This document shows positions 27,489 through 37,004 of a stretch of 64,000 nt of DNA, piece after piece (positions within the stretch are counted from its first letter, which is position 1; every line of letters begins with the position of its first letter). Under the pieces are notes generated by a model. The model worked only from the letters and a program-made list of their open reading frames with translations. It was not told the DNA's origin and searched no databases. Made by a program: the position numbers and the translations under genes. The DNA lies in contig CALECM010000059.1 in assembly GCA_937949745.1 (NCBI GenBank), positions 1-64,000 on the forward strand. The letters run 5' to 3'. Source of the DNA: an uncultured Bacteroidales bacterium (GTDB lineage Bacteria > Bacteroidota > Bacteroidia > Bacteroidales > WCHB1-69).

Positions 27489-30400
27489 TTATTTCTTAAT
27501 ACAACGGATGCTATATCCCTGATTTTTACTACCACTCTTTTCCAGCAGTTCTTCGCAATCATAGCTTAATTCGAAATAATAGGCACTTTGCGCTGATACC
27601 GCTTCAGTAGTCCAAAAATAGGTATTCCCCATTAAATAGTAAAAACTGTTGGTAACTTCATTATAATAACCGGCGGGTAAAGCGGTAAATCCGGTGCTGT
27701 TGTTCCCGGGGTTCTTCAGCCAATAATCAGCGGATTTCAGGGCAGGCGCACCATATTCCATCAGGATCCTGAAATCTTCTACCGTAGGCATACTCCATCC
27801 GTCCGGACAAATTCCCTGTATATTGGCTGCTCTTCCCGGAGGACGCGCCGAGTCTACAGCTGCATACCAATTGTATAATCTTCCGAAAGTGGAGATATTC
27901 CATGCCGTGTCAGGGTAAAGATCCGCGTAATATCCTCGTGTTTCAGGGATAGGCCTTCCATCGGCGTAATGCAGGGACTTTAGATTGGACCTGAGCCAGC
28001 ACTGACTTCCGATTAAGATTCCTTCATAGATATTTCCGTCAAAGTCTGTGGCATCGGTACATGACTGATTAAGTACCGTAACACGCTGGGTGCAGGAAGC
28101 AGAGTTTCCACATGGGTCGGTGGCGGTCCAGAGAATATCGTATATGCCGGCTCTGACGTTAAAAGGCGCATCATTAACAAGGCTAATCATCGAGTCTCCG
28201 TGTTTAAGACTATAAAGATGGTGATCCCATGACGGATTGGGAATTTCAAGGATTGTTTCCTGTAAACCGTTAGGAATTATTAAAATAGTGTCATGGCAAC
28301 TTATGGTAAAATGATAAGTCGCAATATCCGGATGATTCAGATATACGGTAGCCATAATGTACAAGCTGTCACAACCGTATGAATTTTTAATGGTCACCTC
28401 TTTAGTGCCGGATTCTTCAAAAAGAGTATCTCCATACATAAAATTAGTGCCGCACGTATATACCGTATCAAAAGATGATATCGGTAATGAAGATGACTGA
28501 TTTATGGTCAGATGTAATATACGGGTACTATCACAATTCATTAAAGAGCTATATTGATACCGGTAAGTATAGGTTCCTGCTGCCGAATCGATTGTATTGA
28601 TGGTAAAGCCATGATCAGTATAAATTTCCCCCCGGCAGATACTTCCATGGAATTCCTGTTCATAGGTTGGATTTATAGTTAGAATTAACGATATGATACT
28701 ATCACATCCATTGAGGGTAGTCAGTGTGTCACTCCATTGATATATTCCCGGAACGGAGATATCGATACCGGTGAAGTGGTCCGTTATGGCCGGGTTATAA
28801 GAAATGTTATTCTGACAAACAGTATCACGGAAAATATTTTCATAATACGGATGCACCATTACCGAGGCTTTTACCGGGTCGTTTTGTACACTTACGGTCG
28901 CGCTCCAGCCGGAAAAAGTAAGTGTTCCGTTACTAATGAAAAGTACGGTAAGGCTGTCGCCGGTAGAAGTGTACGGGCCGGGTAAATTCGCATTTAAGTC
29001 ACCTCCCAGATCTAAAGCCAGTAAAGGAGAGGAACTGCTGCCGCCGTCATAAATATACATCTTGTCTACATTTGGATTTTCCGTGTAGAATTCATCGAAT
29101 CGAATGGTTAAGGGCAAACCGTCAGACGAAATGAATGTATGAATATAATCCTCCAGATAGCTATAGTTATTTTGCGGTCCGCCGGAATCATAAAACCGTA
29201 CGCTTTCCCCGCAATTTAACCGGGTAGTACCATTGTTCATCCATACATATCCGGAAGATGTTCCGGGTATATGTTCGCAATAGGAGTCATTTTTCACCGT
29301 AATGTAAAACGTCATGTCATTCCGTAAATGATCAAGCTTCAACTCGGATGGAGTATCTCCGGCATTCCTTATCGTGTCCGAATAGTATAATGAAGTAAGA
29401 TTCTCATCCTGATACCAGTTTACAATATAAGGGTAGGTGAGTGATGCTTCTGCTGTAATAATGGCGTCGTTATCATAACATTCCATGGCGGACGAAACAG
29501 TGAGGTCGCAACTCGTCGAGGAAGGTTTCATGGTGATGATGATACTATCTTCGGGGATCCGGTAATGGCAAAGGCTGTCCATGACTTCCGCAACCCATAT
29601 ATGCATTTTGGATAAAGGTCTTACGGTCAATCTGTCGACCTCTCCATCCCTGCGGTTCCGGAATACGGTTGTGGTGATGACCGAATTTTCTTCCTGTGCG
29701 ATGCTATAGGTGATATCACCCGTACCATGCGCGGTTAATTCGACCTGGTATTCTTCCCCGGGACACAGACTTACATCTTCTTTCACACTCACGGAAGGAG
29801 CAATGATCACATAGAAAGAAAGACTGTCCGTAATGGAAGAACAGTGGCTTCCCAATATCTCAAGATAATAAGTGCCGGATGCCATTGCATTCCGGTCTAT
29901 CCACAGATCCGCATTTTGTGATTCGGCATAAAATCCGTTGGGGCCTCTCCATTGATAAGTGACATCCCCCAATGATAAACCGTACATCATGACCCCGTCT
30001 CCCTGACAGGCGCCTCCGGTCTGGGAGCCGTCGGCAAACCAGGCTTTCCTTGCTAGTTCCAGATTCGTGATCGTAATATTGGTATAGAAATTCGCTCCGC
30101 AGGCATCTTCGACCCTTACGGAGATTTCTTGTCCTTCGAGTCCCGGAATATCGGGAAATTCTCCAATAGTATCCTGGGCCACAATACTCCCTCCTTCGTC
30201 TTTTTCACTGAAAATAGTATACAGGTAGGGCCGGTTCCCGTTTTTCCCCCTTATCTTTATATTGGCAGTCGGATCACCTGAATTACAGACATATGCATGG
30301 AAATAATCTATCTCTACGGATCCTCCGGAATAATATATCACCGTATCGATAACCGCGCATGTATTCCGATCTCCCTGATCCGGGTACATCCTTATCGTAT

Positions 30401-32414
30401 AATTTCCCCTCATGGATAATCGGAGCGGGGAGTTTTTCCCGACGGCGTCCGGCGGGTAACCCCCTGTAGGACCGTTTATTATTTTAAAACTAGTCCCGGT
30501 ATTACTCCCGTCCAGTTGTATCTGTCCGGCTACCGGAATTACTTCCAGGTAAGAACATTCCTGAGTGAAAGTGTAAGCCGGTTTTTCGCTTATGCTGAGT
30601 TCGCCGGGAAAATCCGGTGCTACGGTATAATTGTAGGTATTACATTGATCCGTAACCTGGAAAACGTAATTCCCTGACGGCAGGTCCAGCGCATTCATAT
30701 AAATGTAGGCACCGTTACCATAAGTATCCGAAGTATTTCTGGGATCATCTTTGGTAATGGTCCAATGGTTAGCATCCCGGTCGTAAATGGCTGTAAAATT
30801 GTATTTATTTCCGTCGGGACTTTGTACCAGCTTCACTACCGTACTGTCGAAATGATACCGGGGATCGGTGGCTATGGTATTACTTCGGTATAGATAGATG
30901 CTTTTGATGCTTGTCTGACAGTGATTTCCTCCGCTGTAATTATTACCCCATGTATAGGAATTGGTAACTCCTCCGGTTTCGGTCACTGACGGTTCGGCGG
31001 AAATAAGGACCGTTTCATTCGCTATGGTGCATCCATTACGGTCTTTTACCGTGAAATTTACATTTATACCGTCCAATCCGGAAAGATTGTATACATATTC
31101 ATTCCAGGTAAGGGTATTAACCGTATTGGTATGAATAAGCGTATCCTGATCGTTATCCCTTATTTCAATGGATAAGGGCGTTGTATAATAAAAATCAGCG
31201 GAACTGCTGTTTATATTTCCGCTTAGATTATAATGCTTATAATAATTGTATGAATTCTTAACATTATATCTGATTGTTTTTTCCGTGGTGTAATTGCATG
31301 AGGTATACTGTGCGGGAATAGTGACCGTTGAATCAGGGCTTGTGTCATATTCTTTATAAACATATTTGTTAAGCGGTGAATTAATGGTAAAAGTGCGGCT
31401 ATATTCCGTTGATTCACATATCTTAGCCCTTACTTTAAGGGTTACGGTTTTCCCGTACAATTCGCAATAATTGCTTATAGAAGTCAGCGTATCGCGGACA
31501 ATCCCGGAATCCGGCATATCTTTCCAGGGCGTATAAACGCCGCCGTCAACACTTACGGCATACTCCCACCAATCTTCCATACCATGTATATGGCTGTACG
31601 CGTAATAATAATTCATGTAGGATTCCAGACCGTAAAGTAAGGAGAACCGGAGAATATTGGAATCGGTCGGATTGTCAGATCCATGATAAATATTTGTGGC
31701 GGAGGAACTGTAAGTATTGTCAATATATTCCACCGTCGAGCTCATTACCGGTAAATTATATCCGCATCCGTCGGTAATTCTGAATTCATAATTGCCGGCT
31801 CCTAAGCTACCAACCGTATAATAATCCTTATAATCGTAATTATTCAGGGAAGTACCGTTATACATATGGGTATGAAAAGTATCGGTCCTCATATATTGTT
31901 GATCTTTTATGATTTCCACAAAAAACGGAAAAGTACCTTTTTCAATCTTAAGCTGTATTTTTCCCGTCGGGGCACAACTGAAAGAAGGAACATTTCCATA
32001 AGGCCTGGATATGGTGAAGTTACCCTGGAGGATGCCGACTGTGGGAGTCTGATATCCGGAAGTAACCACAACATCATGTATGGTATCGGAAACATTGATA
32101 AAATTTCCGGGACCGGAAATTCCTGTATTGCATAACGCTTCCACCACAACTTTATAAGTTCCGGCTCCAACATCCGTGATAACGTTACCGGTGGATTGCG
32201 TGATGCCGGGAATTAAGGAATACCGGATATTGTCCAGTCTGCTGCCGGCGGTATCCAGCGTGACCGTTATCTCGCCGTCGGCCTGGCACATGGAAGGTCT
32301 CACCGTCACAGATGCCCCTAAATGACAAGGATCATTTTGCGGGAAGATGGCCAGAGGGAAAAGTAGTAAAAGGAATAAAAACGAAATAGAGGATTTTAAT
32401 GATTTCTTTTTCAT
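27489..32414 (-). CDS. Giant surface protein with CUB and FISUMP domains
   Basis: The 1641-residue protein has a signal peptide (MKKKSLKSSISF followed by a leucine-rich core, cut near residue 26). The first ~1000 residues are repeated beta-rich segments of about 90-150 residues with SprB- or PKD-like phrases. A CUB-like domain lies near residues 1060-1176 (from CGESVRFYDSGGPQNN to SGWSATVSV). The C-terminal ~190 residues are a Fibrobacter-type paralogous (FISUMP) domain: DFDGNIYEGILIGSQCW, CPDGWSMPTVEDF and FWTTE, ending SIRCIKK. No type IX sorting domain is seen at the C-terminus. It is probably outer-surface exposed and may bind polymers or cells, but the function is not known. It is a single gene with a promoter near 32541. 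Confidence 0.82.
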   Translation of the reverse strand: MKKKSLKSSISFLFLLLLFPLAIFPQNDPCHLGASVTVRPSMCQADGEITVTLDTAGSRLDNIRYSLIPGITQSTGNVITDVGAGTYKVVVEALCNTGISGPGNFINVSDTIHDVVVTSGYQTPTVGILQGNFTISRPYGNVPSFSCAPTGKIQLKIEKGTFPFFVEIIKDQQYMRTDTFHTHMYNGTSLNNYDYKDYYTVGSLGAGNYEFRITDGCGYNLPVMSSTVEYIDNTYSSSATNIYHGSDNPTDSNILRFSLLYGLESYMNYYYAYSHIHGMEDWWEYAVSVDGGVYTPWKDMPDSGIVRDTLTSISNYCELYGKTVTLKVRAKICESTEYSRTFTINSPLNKYVYKEYDTSPDSTVTIPAQYTSCNYTTEKTIRYNVKNSYNYYKHYNLSGNINSSSADFYYTTPLSIEIRDNDQDTLIHTNTVNTLTWNEYVYNLSGLDGINVNFTVKDRNGCTIANETVLISAEPSVTETGGVTNSYTWGNNYSGGNHCQTSIKSIYLYRSNTIATDPRYHFDSTVVKLVQSPDGNKYNFTAIYDRDANHWTITKDDPRNTSDTYGNGAYIYMNALDLPSGNYVFQVTDQCNTYNYTVAPDFPGELSISEKPAYTFTQECSYLEVIPVAGQIQLDGSNTGTSFKIINGPTGGYPPDAVGKNSPLRLSMRGNYTIRMYPDQGDRNTCAVIDTVIYYSGGSVEIDYFHAYVCNSGDPTANIKIRGKNGNRPYLYTIFSEKDEGGSIVAQDTIGEFPDIPGLEGQEISVRVEDACGANFYTNITITNLELARKAWFADGSQTGGACQGDGVMMYGLSLGDVTYQWRGPNGFYAESQNADLWIDRNAMASGTYYLEILGSHCSSITDSLSFYVIIAPSVSVKEDVSLCPGEEYQVELTAHGTGDITYSIAQEENSVITTTVFRNRRDGEVDRLTVRPLSKMHIWVAEVMDSLCHYRIPEDSIIITMKPSSTSCDLTVSSAMECYDNDAIITAEASLTYPYIVNWYQDENLTSLYYSDTIRNAGDTPSELKLDHLRNDMTFYITVKNDSYCEHIPGTSSGYVWMNNGTTRLNCGESVRFYDSGGPQNNYSYLEDYIHTFISSDGLPLTIRFDEFYTENPNVDKMYIYDGGSSSSPLLALDLGGDLNANLPGPYTSTGDSLTVLFISNGTLTFSGWSATVSVQNDPVKASVMVHPYYENIFRDTVCQNNISYNPAITDHFTGIDISVPGIYQWSDTLTTLNGCDSIISLILTINPTYEQEFHGSICRGEIYTDHGFTINTIDSAAGTYTYRYQYSSLMNCDSTRILHLTINQSSSLPISSFDTVYTCGTNFMYGDTLFEESGTKEVTIKNSYGCDSLYIMATVYLNHPDIATYHFTISCHDTILIIPNGLQETILEIPNPSWDHHLYSLKHGDSMISLVNDAPFNVRAGIYDILWTATDPCGNSASCTQRVTVLNQSCTDATDFDGNIYEGILIGSQCWLRSNLKSLHYADGRPIPETRGYYADLYPDTAWNISTFGRLYNWYAAVDSARPPGRAANIQGICPDGWSMPTVEDFRILMEYGAPALKSADYWLKNPGNNSTGFTALPAGYYNEVTNSFYYLMGNTYFWTTEAVSAQSAYYFELSYDCEELLEKSGSKNQGYSIRCIKK

Positions 32415-32993
32415 TATGACGTATTTTGGTTATTGAAAAGAGGATATTTTTATCCCGATTTTTTCTTATAGCTAATTAAAGTATTAAACGATCCAAAAAT
32501 CCAATAAAATTCACTTTTTAATGAATTTTTAATAAGATGTGCAAATATAATCATTTTTTTATATGTTTATTCAAATTGTGAATATTTGGATGAAAAAAAT
32601 AAATATTATTTGCAATATTCTTATTTTCAATAATAAAAAAACGCCACAAAATCCTATTTTTTACTAATCTGATGTTTTTTTCTTATAAAAATGACTGTAT
32701 AAATAAAAAATGCAAGTTGTATGTATTTTTACTTAAATATTCTTTAAAATGAAGCGGATATTCAATTTTTTGAAAAACTATTTATAGAGATATAAAAAAA
32801 CCGTCTATAAATCTTATTTCTTCGGTGATATTGAAGGTATTTGGATATCTCCTTTTTTGGCCGATTATCAACGTAATGATTATTAGAGGATTATTTTATT
32901 TTGGAATTTCAGGAAATTTTAAAGGGTCTCTTTCTGGAGTAATAAATTTTTTATCTGTAAAATAGCACAAACAGCTTTTTTATCCTTAATAAA
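32415..32993. other. AT-rich intergenic region
   Basis: The 579 bp upstream of the giant surface gene and downstream of the nucleoid protein gene are very AT-rich with no ORF of note. Apart from the minus-strand promoter at 32541-32549, giving a leader of about 120 bases, I see nothing definite. Confidence 0.5.
32541..32549 (-). promoter_or_regulatory. Promoter -7 element for the giant surface protein
   Basis: TATATTTGC on the minus strand lies 127 bp upstream of the ATG at 32414, implying a long untranslated leader. Confidence 0.5.
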
Positions 32994-34034
32994 TCAGTTT
33001 TCTTCCTGGTAAAATATTTTGTAAAATTTCCGGCCTTTATCATCCGTACCCTGTTCTATAAGTTCACGGTTGCCGTGGACATAAATATGGAAGTTTTTAT
33101 CCAGTTTAATGACGCTTTTGAAAACTCTCGTTTGTTTTTTAATCGCATTATCCGAGATGGTAAACCGGTCGGCGATCTCTATTTCTTTTTCCTGTTCGTA
33201 ATTTTTCTTATAACTGGTAAAACTGTCAATGACTTCCGGCTGAGTCAGCACTTCTTCCGTAAATTCCCCGAGGTCGAAACTATCATTGTCTTTGAAAAAT
33301 TTTACCGAGCGGTTCAACAGATCGATCTGGTCGGCTTTATTCACCTCGAATTCCTGCGGAAGCTCTTTCGTGATATAATCCTTGCACATCGACATTACCT
33401 GTTGCGTGTGGAAATATTCATCCCTTTTTTGACATATATGCAAAAAAGATTCGGTCCAGTATTGTGCTTCGGTATTCCTGTTGGTATTGTCGATGATTTC
33501 AATCTGGTATCCGTTATCTTTATCTATGTTAAAAATAAGGCATCCTTTATCCAGTTTGTTGATACTTATACCATTTTCCGATTTAATGGCCAGGTCTTCT
33601 CCCACGGTCTCTATTTTCAGAAAAGTATCTTTATTTTCCGATTTAAATAATCCGATAGCTTCCCTGTTTTCTCCTTTAAAATCGCAATCCGTAAAATATA
33701 CTGCAAAGAATTCCCCGTTTCTGATTTGCGGATGGGTACTCTGCTCAAACAGATACTTGACCAGTTCTTTAGAATGTTCCAGTAGTTTATCCGGATTTTC
33801 GAATATGTCCGATACCAGACGGTATACTTTGTTATCCGGATTTTCTTCGAGATCGAAATGGTAAAGAAGGTCACTTTTGAAAGGCTTAAGGAAATAAAGC
33901 AGTAGCAATTCTTCAAGATCGGGTGGGAGAGATATGGTGGAATCAGAGAGTACAGGCAATTCTTCCGTGTTTTGATTTCCTGTTTTATGAACAGCCATTT
34001 GCCTGATAACGGTTTCTGAAGTATGGTGAAGCAT
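32994..34034 (-). CDS. Nucleoid-associated protein, NdpA/YejK family
   Basis: The 346-residue protein matches the 37-kDa nucleoid-associated family (YejK/NdpA) in length and layout, with the family-like phrases AVYFTDCDFKGENREAIGLFKSE and FFKDNDSFDLGEF. Family members bind DNA and associate with the nucleoid; the mechanism is poorly defined. The protein is acidic, should be cytosolic, and has no signal peptide. It has its own promoter 23 bp upstream of the start codon and is divergent from the AraC-type regulator with a 157-bp gap. Confidence 0.8.
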   Translation of the reverse strand: MLHHTSETVIRQMAVHKTGNQNTEELPVLSDSTISLPPDLEELLLLYFLKPFKSDLLYHFDLEENPDNKVYRLVSDIFENPDKLLEHSKELVKYLFEQSTHPQIRNGEFFAVYFTDCDFKGENREAIGLFKSENKDTFLKIETVGEDLAIKSENGISINKLDKGCLIFNIDKDNGYQIEIIDNTNRNTEAQYWTESFLHICQKRDEYFHTQQVMSMCKDYITKELPQEFEVNKADQIDLLNRSVKFFKDNDSFDLGEFTEEVLTQPEVIDSFTSYKKNYEQEKEIEIADRFTISDNAIKKQTRVFKSVIKLDKNFHIYVHGNRELIEQGTDDKGRKFYKIFYQEEN

Positions 34035-34056
34035 AGTGCGATTGATTTATTAGGCA

Positions 34057-34064
34057 CAAAAATA
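34057..34064 (-). promoter_or_regulatory. Promoter -7 element for the nucleoid-associated protein gene
   Basis: TATTTTTG on the minus strand lies 23 bp from the ATG at 34034. Confidence 0.55.
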
Positions 34065-34162
34065 CACTTTTTTACAGAGTTATTGAGCCAGGATGAAGGT
34101 GACTGGCAAAACAGATCCATCTTAAAAATGGCCCTCCTTACAATATTATCTCTTTAACATAG

Positions 34163-34171
34163 TTATTTTTG
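34163..34171 (+). promoter_or_regulatory. Promoter -7 element for the AraC-type regulator
   Basis: TTATTTTTG, close to TAnnTTTG, lies 21 bp before the ATG at 34192. Confidence 0.5.
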
Positions 34172-34191
34172 CACCATTCAATCAGCCGGAT

Positions 34192-35004
34192 ATGATGCAG
34201 GATTTTTCTTTTTACGATCCCTCTCCTCTGTTACGTCCTTACGTGAAATATTATTGGATACTAAAGGATAACGGAAAAAAAGGAAGCATAGCGCAGCGCG
34301 TTATTCCTACCGGGTGCCTGCAATTAATTTTTCACAGGAAAGAAAGGCTCTTCTCTTCCGGAGAAAAGGTTTTGCAGCCGCGTGCTTTTCTGGGTGGGCA
34401 GATGATCGGTTATGACGATCTGGTATTTACCGGTACAATAGATATGGTTGTGGTTGTGTTTAATCCGCAGGGAGCCGGCCCTTTTTTTCCGGTACCGCTT
34501 TCCGAATTATCAGGAAAGACGGTTCCCATAGCGGAGATCAGTCAGGAAATGGCATTGTTGGAAAACCGTGTTCTGGATACCCGGGAGAATCAGGAAGCGA
34601 TCCGCCTGATCGAAAGTTTCTTGTTGAAAACTCTGGTTTCTTCCCAGAACTACCATGCGGCAAGAGTAACGGCCACGATCCATGCCATTAACCGCAATCC
34701 GCATCTCACATTGGATGAATTATCCGAAATGGCCTGTCTCAGTCCGAAGCAGTATGGCAGGGTATTTACGGGACAGACGGGTTTTAAACCAAAGGAATTC
34801 GCCAGGATAGTCCGTTTGCAAAGAGCTCTTTACCTGTTACAGCAATATCCGCACATTACACTAAGTCGGCTAACTTATGAGTGCGGGTTCTATGACCAGG
34901 CTCATATGGTCAGGGAGTTCAAGGCTATTTCGGGTTATACGCCGAAAGAATACCTGTCCGTTTGCGAGCCGTATTCCGATTATTTTTCAGGAAAAAAAGA
35001 ATGA
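34192..35004 (+). CDS. AraC family transcriptional regulator
   Basis: The 270-residue protein has an N-terminal sensor region of the DUF6597 type (PSPLLRPYVKYYWIL near residues 11-25, RAFLGGQMIG near 65) and a C-terminal AraC/XylS pair of helix-turn-helix units (about 165-260, with LDELSEMACLSPKQYGRVF and the signature GFYDQAHMVREFKAISGYTP). It should bind DNA in the cytosol and respond to an unknown ligand. There is a second in-frame ATG one codon later. No target gene is evident: the left neighbour is divergent and the right neighbour converges. No operator sequence was recognised. Confidence 0.9.
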   Translation: MMQDFSFYDPSPLLRPYVKYYWILKDNGKKGSIAQRVIPTGCLQLIFHRKERLFSSGEKVLQPRAFLGGQMIGYDDLVFTGTIDMVVVVFNPQGAGPFFPVPLSELSGKTVPIAEISQEMALLENRVLDTRENQEAIRLIESFLLKTLVSSQNYHAARVTATIHAINRNPHLTLDELSEMACLSPKQYGRVFTGQTGFKPKEFARIVRLQRALYLLQQYPHITLSRLTYECGFYDQAHMVREFKAISGYTPKEYLSVCEPYSDYFSGKKE

Positions 35005-35008
35005 TGAT

Positions 35009-35497
35009 CTAAGCTTCTTCCGGCAATTTGACCACTTTTACCGTAAGTGATTTGATGCCGTAAAGGTTAAATTTCTCATATTTACGGTAAATACGGAAAT
35101 TATATTTTCCCGGGGAAGTGAAATATTTTTTCCGGTAAGCTTCCACGCTGACGGTTTTACTATTCTCCTTGCCTTCTTCATTAAAAAGGAGGTTCACTCT
35201 TCTTTGAGATTCACCGCCTTCAGGTGAGGTAATAGTAATGATAAGTTGGAGCATGTCGATATCCAGATAATCTTCTTTCTCCACTTCCAGTATTATCTTG
35301 CAGGGGGAAGAGACATCGGCGATATCAAGGTTGAAAGAGACGAATTTATCGTCAAAATTCCAGTCTGAGTTTTCGAAAACATAAGTATCTTCCGCCATTA
35401 CCCTCTCTTTTTTGTTACTGCAACCGGTCGAAAGAACGACCATGCTTAGCAGAATAACAACGGAAAAAGCCGGTTTCGAATGAAAAAAGAGTTTCAT
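35009..35497 (-). CDS. GldH-like lipoprotein
   Basis: From ATG 35497 the protein has 162 residues. A longer frame to 35584 would start upstream of the promoter and is rejected. The signal (MKLFFHSKPAFSVVILL) ends at a lipobox LSTGC, giving an outer-membrane or periplasmic lipoprotein. The mature part resembles GldH, a small lipoprotein required for gliding and type IX secretion in gliding Bacteroidetes and kept in many non-gliding ones: YVFENSDWNFDDKFVSFNLDI, then ITSPEGGESQRRVNLLF and a C-terminal beta-rich section. The match is by pattern only, so the call is moderate. The gene overlaps promoters with the divergent RNase HI gene. Confidence 0.6.
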   Translation of the reverse strand: MKLFFHSKPAFSVVILLSMVVLSTGCSNKKERVMAEDTYVFENSDWNFDDKFVSFNLDIADVSSPCKIILEVEKEDYLDIDMLQLIITITSPEGGESQRRVNLLFNEEGKENSKTVSVEAYRKKYFTSPGKYNFRIYRKYEKFNLYGIKSLTVKVVKLPEEA

Positions 35498-35526
35498 AAT
35501 AAAATACGTTGTTCGATTAATATTTT

Positions 35527-35555
35527 TAATTTTGCCGATTGATGAGGCAAAAATA
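35527..35555. promoter_or_regulatory. Back-to-back promoters of the GldH-like gene and rnhA
   Basis: On the minus strand TATTTTTGC at 35547-35555 drives the GldH-like gene (leader about 50 bases). On the plus strand TAATTTTGC at 35527-35535 drives RNase HI (ATG 35571). The two elements face away from each other and are 11 bp apart, so polymerase binding at one is likely to block the other. Confidence 0.55.
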
Positions 35556-35570
35556 ACACTTTTCACTAAC

Positions 35571-36212
35571 ATGACGAATAACAAAAAGTATTATGTCGTA
35601 TGGACAGGCAGGATTATAGGTGTTTTTGATGATTGGGCGACCTGTAAAGCGCAGATAGATAATTTCCAGGGTGCGAAATATAAATCTTTTCCTTCCAGGA
35701 TGGAGGCTGAGCGGGCTTTTTTCGATGGATATTCAGCGTACTATAAGAAAAATCCTCCGGTGAGAAAAGACGCGGGAGGAATGAAACTGACCGCCGATGA
35801 TCCTAAACCCCAGTTGAACAGCCTCTCGGTAGATGCGGCCTGGAATACGGTAACAAAAGATATGGAATATCAAGGGGTTTATACGGCAACCCGGGAGTTA
35901 ATCTTCAAAAAAGGTCCTTATAAAGGAGCCAGTAATAACATAGGCGAATTCCTGGCTTTAGTTCACGGACTGGCTTTGTTGAAACAGCAAAACAGTCCTA
36001 TCCCGATATATACCGATAGTGTAACGGCCATGACGTGGGTCCGTCACAAAAAAAGTAAATCGGTCATATTGCCTACGGAAGAGAACCGCGAGGTTTTCGA
36101 ATTGTTACAACGGGCTGAATTATGGCTGCAAAATAACCAATATACCACCCCCATTATTAAGTGGAATACGAAATTGTGGGGAGAAATACCGGCCGATTTC
36201 GGAAGAAAATGA
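35571..36212 (+). CDS. rnhA: Ribonuclease HI with viroplasmin-type N-terminal domain
   Basis: From ATG 35571 the protein has 213 residues. The N-terminus is the RNA-DNA hybrid binding (viroplasmin/caulimovirus) domain (about 3-50: KYYVVWTGRIIGVFDDW). The catalytic RNase H fold follows, with SVDAAW, the glutamate in NNIGEFLALVHG, the aspartate in PIYTDSVTAMTWV and a final aspartate in IPADFGRK, giving the four-residue metal site. It removes RNA from RNA-DNA hybrids in the cytosol. The upstream in-frame TTG-type starts lie inside the promoter and are rejected. It converges on tpiA with no gap. Confidence 0.92.
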   Translation: MTNNKKYYVVWTGRIIGVFDDWATCKAQIDNFQGAKYKSFPSRMEAERAFFDGYSAYYKKNPPVRKDAGGMKLTADDPKPQLNSLSVDAAWNTVTKDMEYQGVYTATRELIFKKGPYKGASNNIGEFLALVHGLALLKQQNSPIPIYTDSVTAMTWVRHKKSKSVILPTEENREVFELLQRAELWLQNNQYTTPIIKWNTKLWGEIPADFGRK

Positions 36213-36989
36213 TCAATTGTCTTTTACGGCAGTTTCGGCAGCTTCGATAATTCCTATAAATTCTTCGGCATCAAGGGATGCGCCACCGATGAGTCCTCCG
36301 TCGACGTTGGGCTGTGAAAACAGGTCAAGCGCGTTCTTGCTGTTGCAGCTTCCGCCATATAAGATATAAAGATTATAAGCGGTTTCGGTGCCATATTCTT
36401 TTTCCATAATGGAACGGATAAAGGCGTGCATTTCTTCAGCCTGTTGCGGGGTAGCCGTCAATCCTGTTCCTATTGCCCATACCGGTTCGTATGCAATGAC
36501 CACTCTTTCAATCTGTTCTTTAGACAAATGGAAAAGGCTTTCTTTAATTTGTGTCTCCACAACTTTGAAATGATTCCCGCTTTCCCTGTCGTCCTGAAGT
36601 TCACCGCAACAGAAAACCGAGATCAGGTCAGCTTCCAGTAAACGATCAATTTTTCTGGAAATAGTCCCGTTGGTTTCCCCGAAATATTTCCTTCTTTCCG
36701 AATGGCCCACTATGCAAAATTCCACACCCAGTTCGGCAAGCATTCCGGCGGATATTTCACCTGTATAAGCTCCGTTATTAAATTCGGAACAATTTTGTGC
36801 TCCGCATTCGAAATTACTTTCATCCGCATGGTCGGTAGCCAGTTCGAGATAAGGATATGGCGGACAAATGGCCACAAGTGTTTGTAAAGACCATCCTTCG
36901 AGGGCATCTTCAATATTGCTGATCAGGTCTTCGGCTTCGTCGAAAGACTTGTTCATTTTCCAATTACCGATAACAAGTTTGGGTTTCAT
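36213..36989 (-). CDS. tpiA: Triose-phosphate isomerase
   Basis: The enzyme interconverts dihydroxyacetone phosphate and glyceraldehyde 3-phosphate in glycolysis. The 258 residues include NWKMN with the active-site lysine (near 11-13), the histidine in CIVGHSERR (near 97), the catalytic glutamate in AYEPVWAIGTG (near 170) and the phosphate loop GLIGGASLD. The start MKPKLVIGNWKMN (36989) is preferred because it matches family N-termini; an ATG at 36995 adds two residues. It lies 15 bp after mreD on the same strand and is probably translated from the mreC-mreD transcript. Confidence 0.97.
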   Translation of the reverse strand: MKPKLVIGNWKMNKSFDEAEDLISNIEDALEGWSLQTLVAICPPYPYLELATDHADESNFECGAQNCSEFNNGAYTGEISAGMLAELGVEFCIVGHSERRKYFGETNGTISRKIDRLLEADLISVFCCGELQDDRESGNHFKVVETQIKESLFHLSKEQIERVVIAYEPVWAIGTGLTATPQQAEEMHAFIRSIMEKEYGTETAYNLYILYGGSCNSKNALDLFSQPNVDGGLIGGASLDAEEFIGIIEAAETAVKDN

Positions 36990-37004
36990 AAGCATGTATT
37001 TAAA

